Assembly (NCBI GenBank): GCA_943846675.1
Contig: OX044357.1
Span: forward strand, 1,674,001-1,738,000
Length of the DNA stretch: 64,000 nucleotides
Source: UBA987 sp002292105
GTDB lineage: Bacteria; Bacteroidota; Bacteroidia; NS11-12g; UBA9320
Reading direction: 5' to 3'
How positions within the stretch are numbered: the first letter of the stretch is position 1; each line of letters begins with the position of its first letter. Below the pieces are notes generated by a model that had not been told where the DNA came from, did no database searches, and saw only the letters and a program-made list of their open reading frames with translations. Positions 9,749 to 18,170 of this stretch are shown here, in pieces. A program made the position numbers and the translations under genes.

Positions 9749-9776
9749 TTGTTTATCCTTTGGTTCGATAAATTTG
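9749..9776 (+). promoter_or_regulatory. Bacteroidota-type promoter of argS
   Basis: TTG at 9749-9751, a 17-nt spacer, then TAAATTTG at 9769-9776, a full match to the TTG/TAnnTTTG consensus of the Bacteroidota primary sigma factor. The expected transcription start near 9783 leaves a leader of about 60 nt before argS. Confidence 0.65.
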
Positions 9777-9846
9777 CACCAGTTTTATATCAAAAATAGA
9801 TTGTCGAGGAATTGTCTCGTAAACTGATAGCCCGTTACAAGCGGTC

Positions 9847-11631
9847 ATGCACATGAGTAAGGATTTAATATTATCATTTAAGCACGCCATTAGTAAAGCT
9901 TTTGCTGAACTATACGATCATGAACTCCCTTTTGAGTCTGTTAAATTAGAGAAAACCAACCCATCTTTTGAAGGTAGTTTTACGTTTGTTGTATTTCCTT
10001 ATTTACGGGTAACAAAATCAAAACCTGAAGCAGCGGCTGAAGCAATTGGCCAGTATGTTCTGTCTTCTATGGACGAGGTTAAAGCCACGAATGTGGTTAA
10101 AGGTTTTCTAAATTTTGAAATCACTGACAATTACTGGATATCCTACATATCACGTTTATTGCAATCTGAACGTTTAGGTAAGCCAACTGCTACGCCAGAG
10201 AAAATAATGGTGGAATACTCTTCACCCAATACAAACAAGCCTCTACACTTGGGGCATGTAAGAAACAATTTGCTTGGTTTCTCAATAAGTCAGATACTGA
10301 GTTATTATGGACACGAGGTTATTAAAGCCAACCTAATCAACGACCGTGGCATCCACATCTGCAAGAGTATGTTGGCCTATACCCTATTTGCCGATGGCGA
10401 AACGCCTGAAACAAACGGCACCAAAGGCGACCATTTGGTAGGAAAATACTATGTCGAGTTTGATAAAGCATATCGCCAAGAACAGTCACTTTTAATCGAT
10501 TCAGGCAAAACTGAAGATGAGGCAAAGCTGCAATCCAAACTAATGGCTGACGCAAGAGAGATGCTGTCCAAATGGGAACAAGGTGATGAAGAGACATTGG
10601 CTCTATGGAATAAGTTAAACGGTTGGGTGTATGACGGGTTTGAAACATCATACACCAGAATGGGTGTAGACTTTGATACGTATTACAAAGAATCTAACAC
10701 CTACTTACTTGGTAAAAAGATGGTTCAGGATGGACTTGAAAAAGGCATATTCTTTAAGAAGGAAGATGGCAGCATTTGGGTCGATTTAACTGAAGATGGT
10801 TTAGATCAAAAACTATTATTAAGAGCAGATGGCACAAGCGTGTACATGACTCAAGATATTGGTACCGCTGACTTAAAGTATAGGGACTACGCAATGGATC
10901 GGTCGATATACGTGGTTGGCAACGAACAAGAGTATCACTTTAAGGTATTAAAACTGATCTTAAAGAAATTAGGGCAATCTTACGCTGAAGGCGTGCAGCA
11001 TATGAGCTATGGCATGGTCGAATTACCATCAGGCAAACTTAAAACCCGAGAAGGCAAAGTGGTTGATGCTGACGATTTGATGGACGAGATGTATGCAACA
11101 GCTAAGGAAAGAACTGAAGAGCAAGGCAAAACCGATGGTTTAACCAAAGAATCTATGCAAGATCTTTTTGAAACGCTAGGTTTAGGTGCTTTAAAATACT
11201 TCTTGCTGAAAGTAGATCCAACCAAAAGAATCTTATTCAATCCGGCAGATTCAATTGATTTTCAGGGCAATACCGGTACGTTTATACAGTACACGCATGC
11301 CAGAGGTCAATCCATTTTAAGATCTTCTGCTATCACGCCTACCGTGCCGGACCAAGTTGAGCTCAATGTCTATGAGCAAAACCTCATCGCACATTTCTTC
11401 CAATTTGACGATGTGCTCAAAGAAGCTGCGCAGCAAATGAGTCCAGCGTTGATAGCTCAATACCTTTACGATACTGCTAAGAACTACAACAGTTTCTATA
11501 ACCAATGTCCGATATTGAAAGCAGAAAACGAGGATATTATTGGTCTTAGGTTAACACTAACCCAAGTAACCGTTAAGATGTTACAAACCTGTGGCAAGCT
11601 GCTTGGAATGCGCATGCCGGATAAGATGTAA
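9847..11631 (+). CDS. argS: Arginyl-tRNA synthetase
   Basis: Class I aminoacyl-tRNA synthetase that charges tRNA-Arg in the cytoplasm. The 594-aa length is normal. The N-terminal Add-1 domain leads into the HIGH-type motif in SSPNTNKPLHLGHVRNN (His-Leu-Gly-His near residue 135), the Rossmann catalytic domain, and a C-terminal anticodon-binding DALR domain. The KMSKS-equivalent loop reads SGKLKTREGKVVD near residue 396, within the relaxed variation seen in ArgRS. The next ATG, at 9853, is a possible alternative start. The gene stands alone between its promoter and a hairpin terminator. Confidence 0.97.
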   Translation: MHMSKDLILSFKHAISKAFAELYDHELPFESVKLEKTNPSFEGSFTFVVFPYLRVTKSKPEAAAEAIGQYVLSSMDEVKATNVVKGFLNFEITDNYWISYISRLLQSERLGKPTATPEKIMVEYSSPNTNKPLHLGHVRNNLLGFSISQILSYYGHEVIKANLINDRGIHICKSMLAYTLFADGETPETNGTKGDHLVGKYYVEFDKAYRQEQSLLIDSGKTEDEAKLQSKLMADAREMLSKWEQGDEETLALWNKLNGWVYDGFETSYTRMGVDFDTYYKESNTYLLGKKMVQDGLEKGIFFKKEDGSIWVDLTEDGLDQKLLLRADGTSVYMTQDIGTADLKYRDYAMDRSIYVVGNEQEYHFKVLKLILKKLGQSYAEGVQHMSYGMVELPSGKLKTREGKVVDADDLMDEMYATAKERTEEQGKTDGLTKESMQDLFETLGLGALKYFLLKVDPTKRILFNPADSIDFQGNTGTFIQYTHARGQSILRSSAITPTVPDQVELNVYEQNLIAHFFQFDDVLKEAAQQMSPALIAQYLYDTAKNYNSFYNQCPILKAENEDIIGLRLTLTQVTVKMLQTCGKLLGMRMPDKM

Positions 11632-11636
11632 AAAAA

Positions 11637-11672
11637 ACGCTCTCACCAAATTAGTGAAAGCGTCTTGTGTTT
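11637..11672. terminator. Terminator between argS and the convergent surface-protein gene
   Basis: Imperfect hairpin ACGCTCTCAC / GTGAAAGCGT with A7 before it and T-rich DNA after it, directly behind the argS stop. The flanking A and T runs let it work on both strands. Confidence 0.7.
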
Positions 11673-11694
11673 TTTTGCTAGACTGTTTATCCAG

Positions 11695-14600
11695 TTATTC
11701 CTTCATCACCTTGAACGATTCACCAGAATCGAGTATGATAAAGTACACGCCTTTTGCTTGAGAAGATAAGTCAAGCTGTATGGCTTGCCCTTCAAAGGTG
11801 TTGCTGTATAGCTCGCGTCCTAGGTTATCGATTACTTTAACGCTGTGACTTAATACTTCATCATCTTCAAAACGGATGGTTACGCTTCCGTTTGTTGGAT
11901 TCGGATATAAAGACACTTTGTTAGGTGTGATGTCTTGATCAAAGTCAACACGTCTAATTGGCGAGTAAGCCTTTGTTCCATCAAAGTCTACTTGACGTAA
12001 TCGATAGAACACGGTGTTTTGTGCTAGATCAATCGTATTGTCGTTGTGGTTGTAGCTGATGACATTCTGCGTAGTTCCATTTCCTTGAACAATGGCTGCT
12101 GCCTGGAAGTCTCTACCATCATAGCTACGTTCAACTACAAAATGTGAGTTGTTTAACTCTGATGCGGTCTTCCATGTAAGGTCTGCTGTATGACTAGCTG
12201 CTGGGCTTGCTTCGAACTGGATCAGTTCCACTGGTAGTGGGCTAGATCCACCCCCGCCTCCGCCTCCACCACCGGAGAACGTGCTTACTAGGTATTCTGC
12301 TGTATGGTCTTGTACACCATGTGTTCCATTAACCCACACTGTTGTGCTGGCTGTTGTTCCGTTGGTCAGTACAATACCCGTTACACCCGTATCATGTGGG
12401 TTCGGGAAGGTTGCCGATGAGCCGCCTGTTACCTTGTAAAACTGTAGTTGACTTGGCGAAGTAATGGTTGTAGGCGATGTTAATCCAGCCATAGCCGTTA
12501 CAATGTCGTCGTAGTTGTCGTTGGTGTAGAAGTAACGAACCGTTACTGGTGAAGTTGGTTGAGTCGTTGGTTCCACATCCCAACGTCTTTCTAGTATCAC
12601 ACCACCAGCCGTGTTGGTTATCATACCGCCAGCAGAGTTGTAACTCAAGGTTGATGGATTGCCAATGTATAGTTTTACCTGACTAGGTGTAATCACCGCC
12701 CCAGTTCCATTGGTGTCAAGAGCCAAGAGTAATTCATTGTCGCTGTTACAGTAGCATACAAAATTACCATCCACAACACTTTGCGTTGCTGTATGAGTGG
12801 TAACCGAAGTAGCTAGTTTAACATTTAAGCCACAGTTGACATACTCGTAAGCACCCATGTCGGTTGTTCCCATACGCTGATTTCCTAAGATATCCGCAGT
12901 TGGGGCACCTGTATTGGTTCCACCGTTTAATAAACCTGTGCTTGATGAAGATAATCTCAATCCATCATCTCCTGTTCTCCAAACATCATCCGCACCATTG
13001 CCATCGGCAATCGCCTCAAAGTTTGGATTGGTCTGGAAGATGTTGTTTGTTCCACTATTTAAGCTGTTGAATGTGCTTGCTGTGTATGTTGAGCTTGCAC
13101 GTTGCATCGAACTATTTTTTATGTATGGATACGCTGCATAGTTATAGAACTCACTAAACTTATGGTCATCATCTCCACCTTTTGTGTTTTTGTAAAAGAT
13201 AGAGTTGGTCACTTTTGGTTGACAAGTTCCAGCATTACCAAAGTTATACATGGCACCTGCACTAGTTCCACCATCATTATCGTAGAATGTACAGTTGGTT
13301 ATAACCGGATTTGACTGACCTGCATATCCATTGTTACAAATGGCTCCTCCAACCGAAGCTGCAGTATTGTTATTAAACACGCAGCTGGTAATGGTTGGAG
13401 AGGCTTTCCCGCCATAACCATAGTTGTATATCGCTGCACCCGAAGTGGCACTTGTGTTGCCATCAAAGGCACAGTTCACAATATTAGGAGACACTTCTCC
13501 TCCTCTACCGTCGTTGTATATGGCACCATAAATGGAATAGTTGTTTTTAAACGTACAATGGCTAATGGTCGCAAAAGACTTGCCACCTGGTACACTTATA
13601 TAAATTGAACCATAATCGCCGTAGTTGCCTTCAAAATGACAATTGGTAATCGTTGGACTAATCTCTTGGCCAGACTTACCACTACCCAGAATAACTATTG
13701 AGCCACCCTCTGATTGATATACATCTCTATTTTCGTAGGTGTATTTTGTGCTACCGTCAGCGTTACCGTTTTTAAAGGTTAACCCATCTAGTTTAAAATT
13801 AGGTCCGATGTCTGATCCGTTTGGTGCGATGATTAATACGTGGTATGCATTGTCCGAGGAATCGTTTGTTGTACCGATATCTCCACACAATATGGTTGGA
13901 TTGGCCGTTTGATTTCGTTGACCAGGCTCTGTTTCTGTTCCAGAAAAACCTCCTAATAATTCAAAATTTGGGTTGGTTACAACAAAGGCCGAGTCTCTAT
14001 TACTGCTCGATTTCCCTCCAGGATAATACATGCCTTTACGCATCCAAATCTCAGCGTGGTTATCCGTTTTATTGGCCGCGCTAATCGCATCGTCTAGGGT
14101 TTTCATTGAATTACCCCAAGACTTACCTGATCCTCCTGAACCATCAGTATCAACAAATAGCTTGTTGACTATAGTCAGTTCGATTGTGATAATACTATCA
14201 CAATTCGCATCGTTTGGTATCGTGTCTACGTACGTCCCTGTATTCGTCCATGTTTTTCCACTTGGAGAACTGTAGGTTTCATAAGCCGTTTCTGCAAACG
14301 TGAAGAAACTTTTGTATCTTACAACAAGGTTTACTGTGATGATGCTATCGCAGTTGGCATCGTTTGGAATCGTATCCATATATGTGTTGCTCACTGTCCA
14401 TGTCTTACCGCTTGGAGATACATAACTATCGCATACATCAGGGTTTATCGTCGCAAAGGACTTATAACGCACCATAAGGTTTACTGTTATTACACTATCG
14501 CAGCCAGCATTGTTCGGAATGGTATCTAAATAGGTGTTACTTGTTGTCCAAGTCTTTCCGCTTGGGGAAGTGTAGCTGTCGCATACATCAGGGTTGATCG

Positions 14601-15882
14601 TTTCAAATGTCTTATGCCGAACCTTTAAATTAACAATTATAATACTGTCACAGTTAGCATCATTCGGAATCGTATCCATATAATTACCTGTAGTTGTCCA
14701 AACTTTACCACTTGGAGAAGAGTAGCTGTCGCATACGGATGGAGAAATTGTAGCTGTGGTTGTTTGCTTGACAGTAACTGTCACTGGTATCCGAGTCGAT
14801 GAAGACCCACAACTCTTGTTATAAGAAATGACCAATAGTCCTTTGTCAGATCTTACTCCACGTGTGTGAATAACATTGGAGCACAAACTAGGGTTTGCAT
14901 AGCTGCTGCCACCGCCGCCTCCACTTCCGTTACAGGTTCCGCCGCCACCGTACCAGCCTCCGCCGCCAGCACCACCCCAAGTTTCACAAGTATAGCAATA
15001 TAGACTATAGTCATGATCGCTTTTCCCGCCTATTCCAAAGGTTCCTGCAGTTGCTTTATTTGTTGTGTATACGACTATACCACCTCGAGCTCCACCTGCG
15101 GTTTGTGTCCCACCTTGTCCACTTGGCACATAGCCACTGGTTATATAATCTTGTCCACCGGCTACGCCAGTTAAACCGCCACCAGCTCCACCAACGCCTC
15201 TATTTTGGTAGCCACCGCCACCGCCAGCGACAAGAACTCTATCACTTAACGCTGACCCGCCAATCCGGATATCGGTTGCTCCTCCGCCTCCGCCAGATCT
15301 ATAAGCAGGAGATACTGCGCGTCCTCCACCACCATTGTATCCACCGTTTCCGTAGTTGTCACCTTTACCGCCGACGTAAATGTTTAAAACTTGACCTGGA
15401 GTTACAGACATTGTAGCCTGCACGCGACCACCTTTTCCCCCTACTGCCCAATTTGCATCGTCTGACCCCCCTTTTCCACCATAGGCATCAATCTCTATAC
15501 TTGTCACCCCTTGAGGTACCGTCCAAGTTTGAACTGATCCTGTATAATTAAAGGTTTGCGTATCTTCCTGTGCAACACCTTCGACATAATAAGTTGTTGT
15601 TCCTGTTGGAGTAACTATGTACACCTCTTCACTTAAAGAGCTGTCTAATAAAGTTCCTCCGGTTGAGTCAGTATACCATTTTACTGAACCAGAAATTACG
15701 CTGCCCGACAAGTTACTACTTTGTCCTGGACAAATTTCCGCTGGAGTAACAGTAGTTTTGGATATCGAAGGGTCATTTACTAAAACATTCACCTGCTTCC
15801 CAGGACCTCCGTTGCTAGACACCCAGTAGGAATTACTTGCGTTAAGTGTTTGCGTTGTATACGCAGCACCTGTATGGAGCAA
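11695..15882 (-). CDS. T9SS surface protein, C-terminal 1395-aa part of a frameshifted gene
   Basis: Distal part of a very large secreted protein whose first part lies at 15789-17567. In order: an Ig-like (Ig_7 type) segment, the second copy of a glycine-rich domain like that of ALK/LTK receptors (about residues 110-325), four 50-aa repeats built on CDSYxSPSGKxWT and DTIPNDANCDS, a right-handed beta-helix region with NCxF and GGAIYN-like rungs, a short DUF11-like stretch, and a T9SS type A sorting domain (last ~85 residues, LYPNPTNGSVTI to the end). Its apparent start is an internal TTG codon with no biological meaning. It is probably a surface-attached adhesin or polymer-binding protein; the ligand is unknown. 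Confidence 0.8.
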   Translation of the reverse strand: MLHTGAAYTTQTLNASNSYWVSSNGGPGKQVNVLVNDPSISKTTVTPAEICPGQSSNLSGSVISGSVKWYTDSTGGTLLDSSLSEEVYIVTPTGTTTYYVEGVAQEDTQTFNYTGSVQTWTVPQGVTSIEIDAYGGKGGSDDANWAVGGKGGRVQATMSVTPGQVLNIYVGGKGDNYGNGGYNGGGGRAVSPAYRSGGGGGATDIRIGGSALSDRVLVAGGGGGYQNRGVGGAGGGLTGVAGGQDYITSGYVPSGQGGTQTAGGARGGIVVYTTNKATAGTFGIGGKSDHDYSLYCYTCETWGGAGGGGWYGGGGTCNGSGGGGGSSYANPSLCSNVIHTRGVRSDKGLLVISYNKSCGSSSTRIPVTVTVKQTTTATISPSVCDSYSSPSGKVWTTTGNYMDTIPNDANCDSIIIVNLKVRHKTFETINPDVCDSYTSPSGKTWTTSNTYLDTIPNNAGCDSVITVNLMVRYKSFATINPDVCDSYVSPSGKTWTVSNTYMDTIPNDANCDSIITVNLVVRYKSFFTFAETAYETYSSPSGKTWTNTGTYVDTIPNDANCDSIITIELTIVNKLFVDTDGSGGSGKSWGNSMKTLDDAISAANKTDNHAEIWMRKGMYYPGGKSSSNRDSAFVVTNPNFELLGGFSGTETEPGQRNQTANPTILCGDIGTTNDSSDNAYHVLIIAPNGSDIGPNFKLDGLTFKNGNADGSTKYTYENRDVYQSEGGSIVILGSGKSGQEISPTITNCHFEGNYGDYGSIYISVPGGKSFATISHCTFKNNYSIYGAIYNDGRGGEVSPNIVNCAFDGNTSATSGAAIYNYGYGGKASPTITSCVFNNNTAASVGGAICNNGYAGQSNPVITNCTFYDNDGGTSAGAMYNFGNAGTCQPKVTNSIFYKNTKGGDDDHKFSEFYNYAAYPYIKNSSMQRASSTYTASTFNSLNSGTNNIFQTNPNFEAIADGNGADDVWRTGDDGLRLSSSSTGLLNGGTNTGAPTADILGNQRMGTTDMGAYEYVNCGLNVKLATSVTTHTATQSVVDGNFVCYCNSDNELLLALDTNGTGAVITPSQVKLYIGNPSTLSYNSAGGMITNTAGGVILERRWDVEPTTQPTSPVTVRYFYTNDNYDDIVTAMAGLTSPTTITSPSQLQFYKVTGGSSATFPNPHDTGVTGIVLTNGTTASTTVWVNGTHGVQDHTAEYLVSTFSGGGGGGGGGSSPLPVELIQFEASPAASHTADLTWKTASELNNSHFVVERSYDGRDFQAAAIVQGNGTTQNVISYNHNDNTIDLAQNTVFYRLRQVDFDGTKAYSPIRRVDFDQDITPNKVSLYPNPTNGSVTIRFEDDEVLSHSVKVIDNLGRELYSNTFEGQAIQLDLSSQAKGVYFIILDSGESFKVMKE
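14150..14736 (-). repeat. Four tandem 150-bp coding repeats
   Basis: Exact 150-bp period: the Val-Cys codons of successive units lie at 14736, 14586 and 14436, and a diverged fourth unit starts near 14286. Each encodes 50 aa of the form CDSYxSPSGKxWTxxxxYxDTIPNxAxCDSIITVNL. The fourth unit has lost the first cysteine (YETYSSPSGK). Confidence 0.85.
14912..15553 (-). repeat. Glycine-rich domain repeat, downstream copy
   Basis: 642 bp identical, as far as I can follow base by base, to 16363-17004 (constant offset 1451, no indel), including all synonymous positions. It encodes a Gly-rich domain with GGGGGATDIRIGG and GGAGGGGWYGGGGTC segments. Sequence on both sides diverges at once. Confidence 0.9.
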
Positions 15883-17567
15883 ACTACCTCCTGAAAGAGC
15901 TGCCAGACATATGTTTCTGCTCCAGACGCTGTCAGTTTAGCGCTAGTACCACTACATACGGTTTGCGTTCCATTGGCTATTACACTGCCAACAGTTATTT
16001 TCACTGTGGCATTGTCATCACAACCCACTGATGTTGTTCCCGTCACAGTATACGTGGTAGTCGCGGTTGGGGAAACATTTATAGATGTACCGGATAAACT
16101 CCCTGGCATCCAGGTATACGTTACGCCAGCTCCTGCACCAGTCCCAGTTAATGATATAGTATGGCCAGGACAACTCTTGAAGTTAGCCCCCGCCGATATT
16201 GTTGGTGTTGTACTAACGGTTACCGTGACAGAAACTCTCGTACTGGTAGTGTTGCATTCTACTCCATTTCTGTAAGAAATCACCAATAGTCCTCTATCAG
16301 ATCTCACACCTCTTGAATGAATCACATTCGAAAAAATGGTTGAGTCCGAATAACTGCTGCCTCCGCCGCCTCCACTTCCGTTACAGGTTCCGCCGCCACC
16401 GTACCAGCCTCCGCCGCCAGCACCACCCCAAGTTTCACAAGTATAGCAATATAGACTATAGTCATGATCGCTTTTCCCGCCTATTCCAAAGGTTCCTGCA
16501 GTTGCTTTATTTGTTGTGTATACGACTATACCACCTCGAGCTCCACCTGCGGTTTGTGTCCCACCTTGTCCACTTGGCACATAGCCACTGGTTATATAAT
16601 CTTGTCCACCGGCTACGCCAGTTAAACCGCCACCAGCTCCACCAACGCCTCTATTTTGGTAGCCACCGCCACCGCCAGCGACAAGAACTCTATCACTTAA
16701 CGCTGACCCGCCAATCCGGATATCGGTTGCTCCTCCGCCTCCGCCAGATCTATAAGCAGGAGATACTGCGCGTCCTCCACCACCATTGTATCCACCGTTT
16801 CCGTAGTTGTCACCTTTACCGCCGACGTAAATGTTTAAAACTTGACCTGGAGTTACAGACATTGTAGCCTGCACGCGACCACCTTTTCCCCCTACTGCCC
16901 AATTTGCATCGTCTGACCCCCCTTTTCCACCATAGGCATCAATCTCTATACTTGTCACCCCTTGAGGTACCGTCCAAGTTTGAACTGATCCTGTATAATT
17001 AAAGTTATTATAGATTGTCCTTACTTCTGCCTGAGCATAATAGGTCGTAGTGCTGGTTGGAGAAACCGTAAAATCTGCACGGCTGTCTCGAATGGCCAGT
17101 AAATTACCGCCAGTTGCAGAATCATACCAGTATACTTGCTGCCCGTTAGTTGAATCTACCAAAGCTTTTAAATTTGAACTTCCACCTGAACAAAGTACGC
17201 TTGGAGTTGCCGTTACAGAAGTGGGCACAGTAAACGTTGGGTTTGGGGTTACCAACACATACACATCAGTTCGACTACTTGTTCCACTTCCAGTGGTTTG
17301 CTGAACATAAAAGTGTGTATTAATGGTTAAGGCACCCGATGTATATGCCGCGGATGAACCCAATAAGGTTCCGCCCGTGCTTGCGTTGTACCACGCAAAT
17401 GTAGCTGCAGAATCACCAGAAGCGGTGAGTGATACTGTTTTGCCCGAACACACAAAGCGCTCACCCGTAACTGTGGGTTCTGCTGGTTGTGCTAGCGCAC
17501 TTGAAAACGAAAAACAAACAATTGAAAAAAGTACGGCTGTTAGCCGAGCTACGTAAAATGATTTCAT
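15789..17567 (-). CDS. T9SS surface protein, N-terminal 592-aa part of a frameshifted gene
   Basis: Proximal part of the large surface protein. It begins with a Sec signal peptide (cleavage probably after SSALA, residue ~26), then two Ig_7-like modules typical of Bacteroidota adhesins, the first glycine-rich domain copy (about residues 189-402), and another Ig-like module. The reading frame is meaningful only to about residue 556 (15900). After that the frame-shifted tail runs to a stop at 15789 and lacks family features, while the -1 frame continues as LSGGSLLHTG in the downstream part. Joined, the product would be about 1,950 aa. Without the downstream part this product lacks the T9SS signal and would not be anchored. 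Confidence 0.8.
   Translation of the reverse strand: MKSFYVARLTAVLFSIVCFSFSSALAQPAEPTVTGERFVCSGKTVSLTASGDSAATFAWYNASTGGTLLGSSAAYTSGALTINTHFYVQQTTGSGTSSRTDVYVLVTPNPTFTVPTSVTATPSVLCSGGSSNLKALVDSTNGQQVYWYDSATGGNLLAIRDSRADFTVSPTSTTTYYAQAEVRTIYNNFNYTGSVQTWTVPQGVTSIEIDAYGGKGGSDDANWAVGGKGGRVQATMSVTPGQVLNIYVGGKGDNYGNGGYNGGGGRAVSPAYRSGGGGGATDIRIGGSALSDRVLVAGGGGGYQNRGVGGAGGGLTGVAGGQDYITSGYVPSGQGGTQTAGGARGGIVVYTTNKATAGTFGIGGKSDHDYSLYCYTCETWGGAGGGGWYGGGGTCNGSGGGGGSSYSDSTIFSNVIHSRGVRSDRGLLVISYRNGVECNTTSTRVSVTVTVSTTPTISAGANFKSCPGHTISLTGTGAGAGVTYTWMPGSLSGTSINVSPTATTTYTVTGTTSVGCDDNATVKITVGSVIANGTQTVCSGTSAKLTASGAETYVWQLFQEVVCSIQVLRIQRKHLTQVIPTGCLATEVLGSR
15895..15902 (-). other. Frameshift junction in the large surface-protein gene
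   Basis: On the minus strand the frame leaves at TGG-CAG (ending 15900) and must resume one base back to read CTT-TCA-GGA-GGT, giving Trp-Gln-x-Leu-Ser-Gly-Gly. A single missing base, or two extra bases, explains it. No slippery heptamer is present, so a mutation or an assembly error is likelier than programmed shifting. Confidence 0.8.
16363..17004 (-). repeat. Glycine-rich domain repeat, upstream copy
   Basis: Partner of 14912-15553, with no mismatch seen over 642 bp. The first mismatches at the edges are 14911/16362 (A/T) and 15554/17005 (G/T). Identity confined to one domain inside a gene points to very recent duplication or ongoing gene conversion. Confidence 0.9.
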
Positions 17568-17702
17568 ACTACTACACTATTAAGTTTACAACTTGACACA
17601 TTCAAGTAGCGCAATTTAGATTTATAAAATCAAAACTGGTTAATTAATTTTAACTAGCTAAAAATGCTTTTCAGCCTAAGAAAATCGTATTTAATTTACA
17701 TG

Positions 17703-18170
17703 TTACAATTCGAACCCGAACGGTAAAAACTGATTTACATTTTCGACGGAGTAGAGCGTCTTGTCTGGTGATTGAACGTGTATTTTAATCGGCGATTTTT
17801 GTCTATTCTGCACGTCCCACAACACTTGTAGGCATGAACCACAAGGGGGCGTAAAGCCTTGTTTTAGTGCTTTATCTGTTTTTACCACAATCATTATCTC
17901 GTTTATACATTTGTTGGGATGATTGGCTTTGGCCGCAAAAATGGCCACACGTTCAGCACACAACCCGCTTGGATAGGCCGCATTTTCCTGATTGTTTCCC
18001 AACACTATGGCTCCATCTGATAACTGCAGTGCTGAGCCGACATGAAACTTAGAATATGGCGCGTACGCCATATCAGCGGCATGCCTGGCTTGCTCTATAA
18101 GACTTAACTCACTTTCCGACAAATCTGCTTCCTTTGTTACACGAACCAAACTCTCTCTCCTTATCTCCAT
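17703..18170 (-). CDS. cdd: Cytidine deaminase
   Basis: 155-aa zinc-dependent cytidine/deoxycytidine deaminase of pyrimidine salvage, cytoplasmic. The zinc site is complete: CAERVA (Cys71, catalytic Glu73) and PCGSC (Cys110 and Cys113). YAPYSKFHVGSAL near residue 37 is the family's N-terminal signature. The size is slightly above the usual ~130 aa because of an N-terminal extension. The ATG at 18170 directly follows the stop of the DUF4249 gene with no gap, so it is the last gene of the sigma/FecR/TonB run, an unexpected partner for a surface-signalling operon. Confidence 0.93.
   Translation of the reverse strand: MEIRRESLVRVTKEADLSESELSLIEQARHAADMAYAPYSKFHVGSALQLSDGAIVLGNNQENAAYPSGLCAERVAIFAAKANHPNKCINEIMIVVKTDKALKQGFTPPCGSCLQVLWDVQNRQKSPIKIHVQSPDKTLYSVENVNQFLPFGFEL

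Noticed and set aside
14895..15416. 173-codon plus-strand frame rich in Arg, His and Leu, repeated as a 184-codon frame at 16313-16867
   Set aside because: Both are antisense shadows of the glycine-rich repeat: GGx codons read on the other strand give this composition, and the identity follows from the DNA duplication.
15895..15902. Programmed -1 ribosomal frameshift at the surface-protein break
   Set aside because: No X-XXY-YYZ slippery heptamer and no obvious downstream stem or pseudoknot; a lost base fits better.
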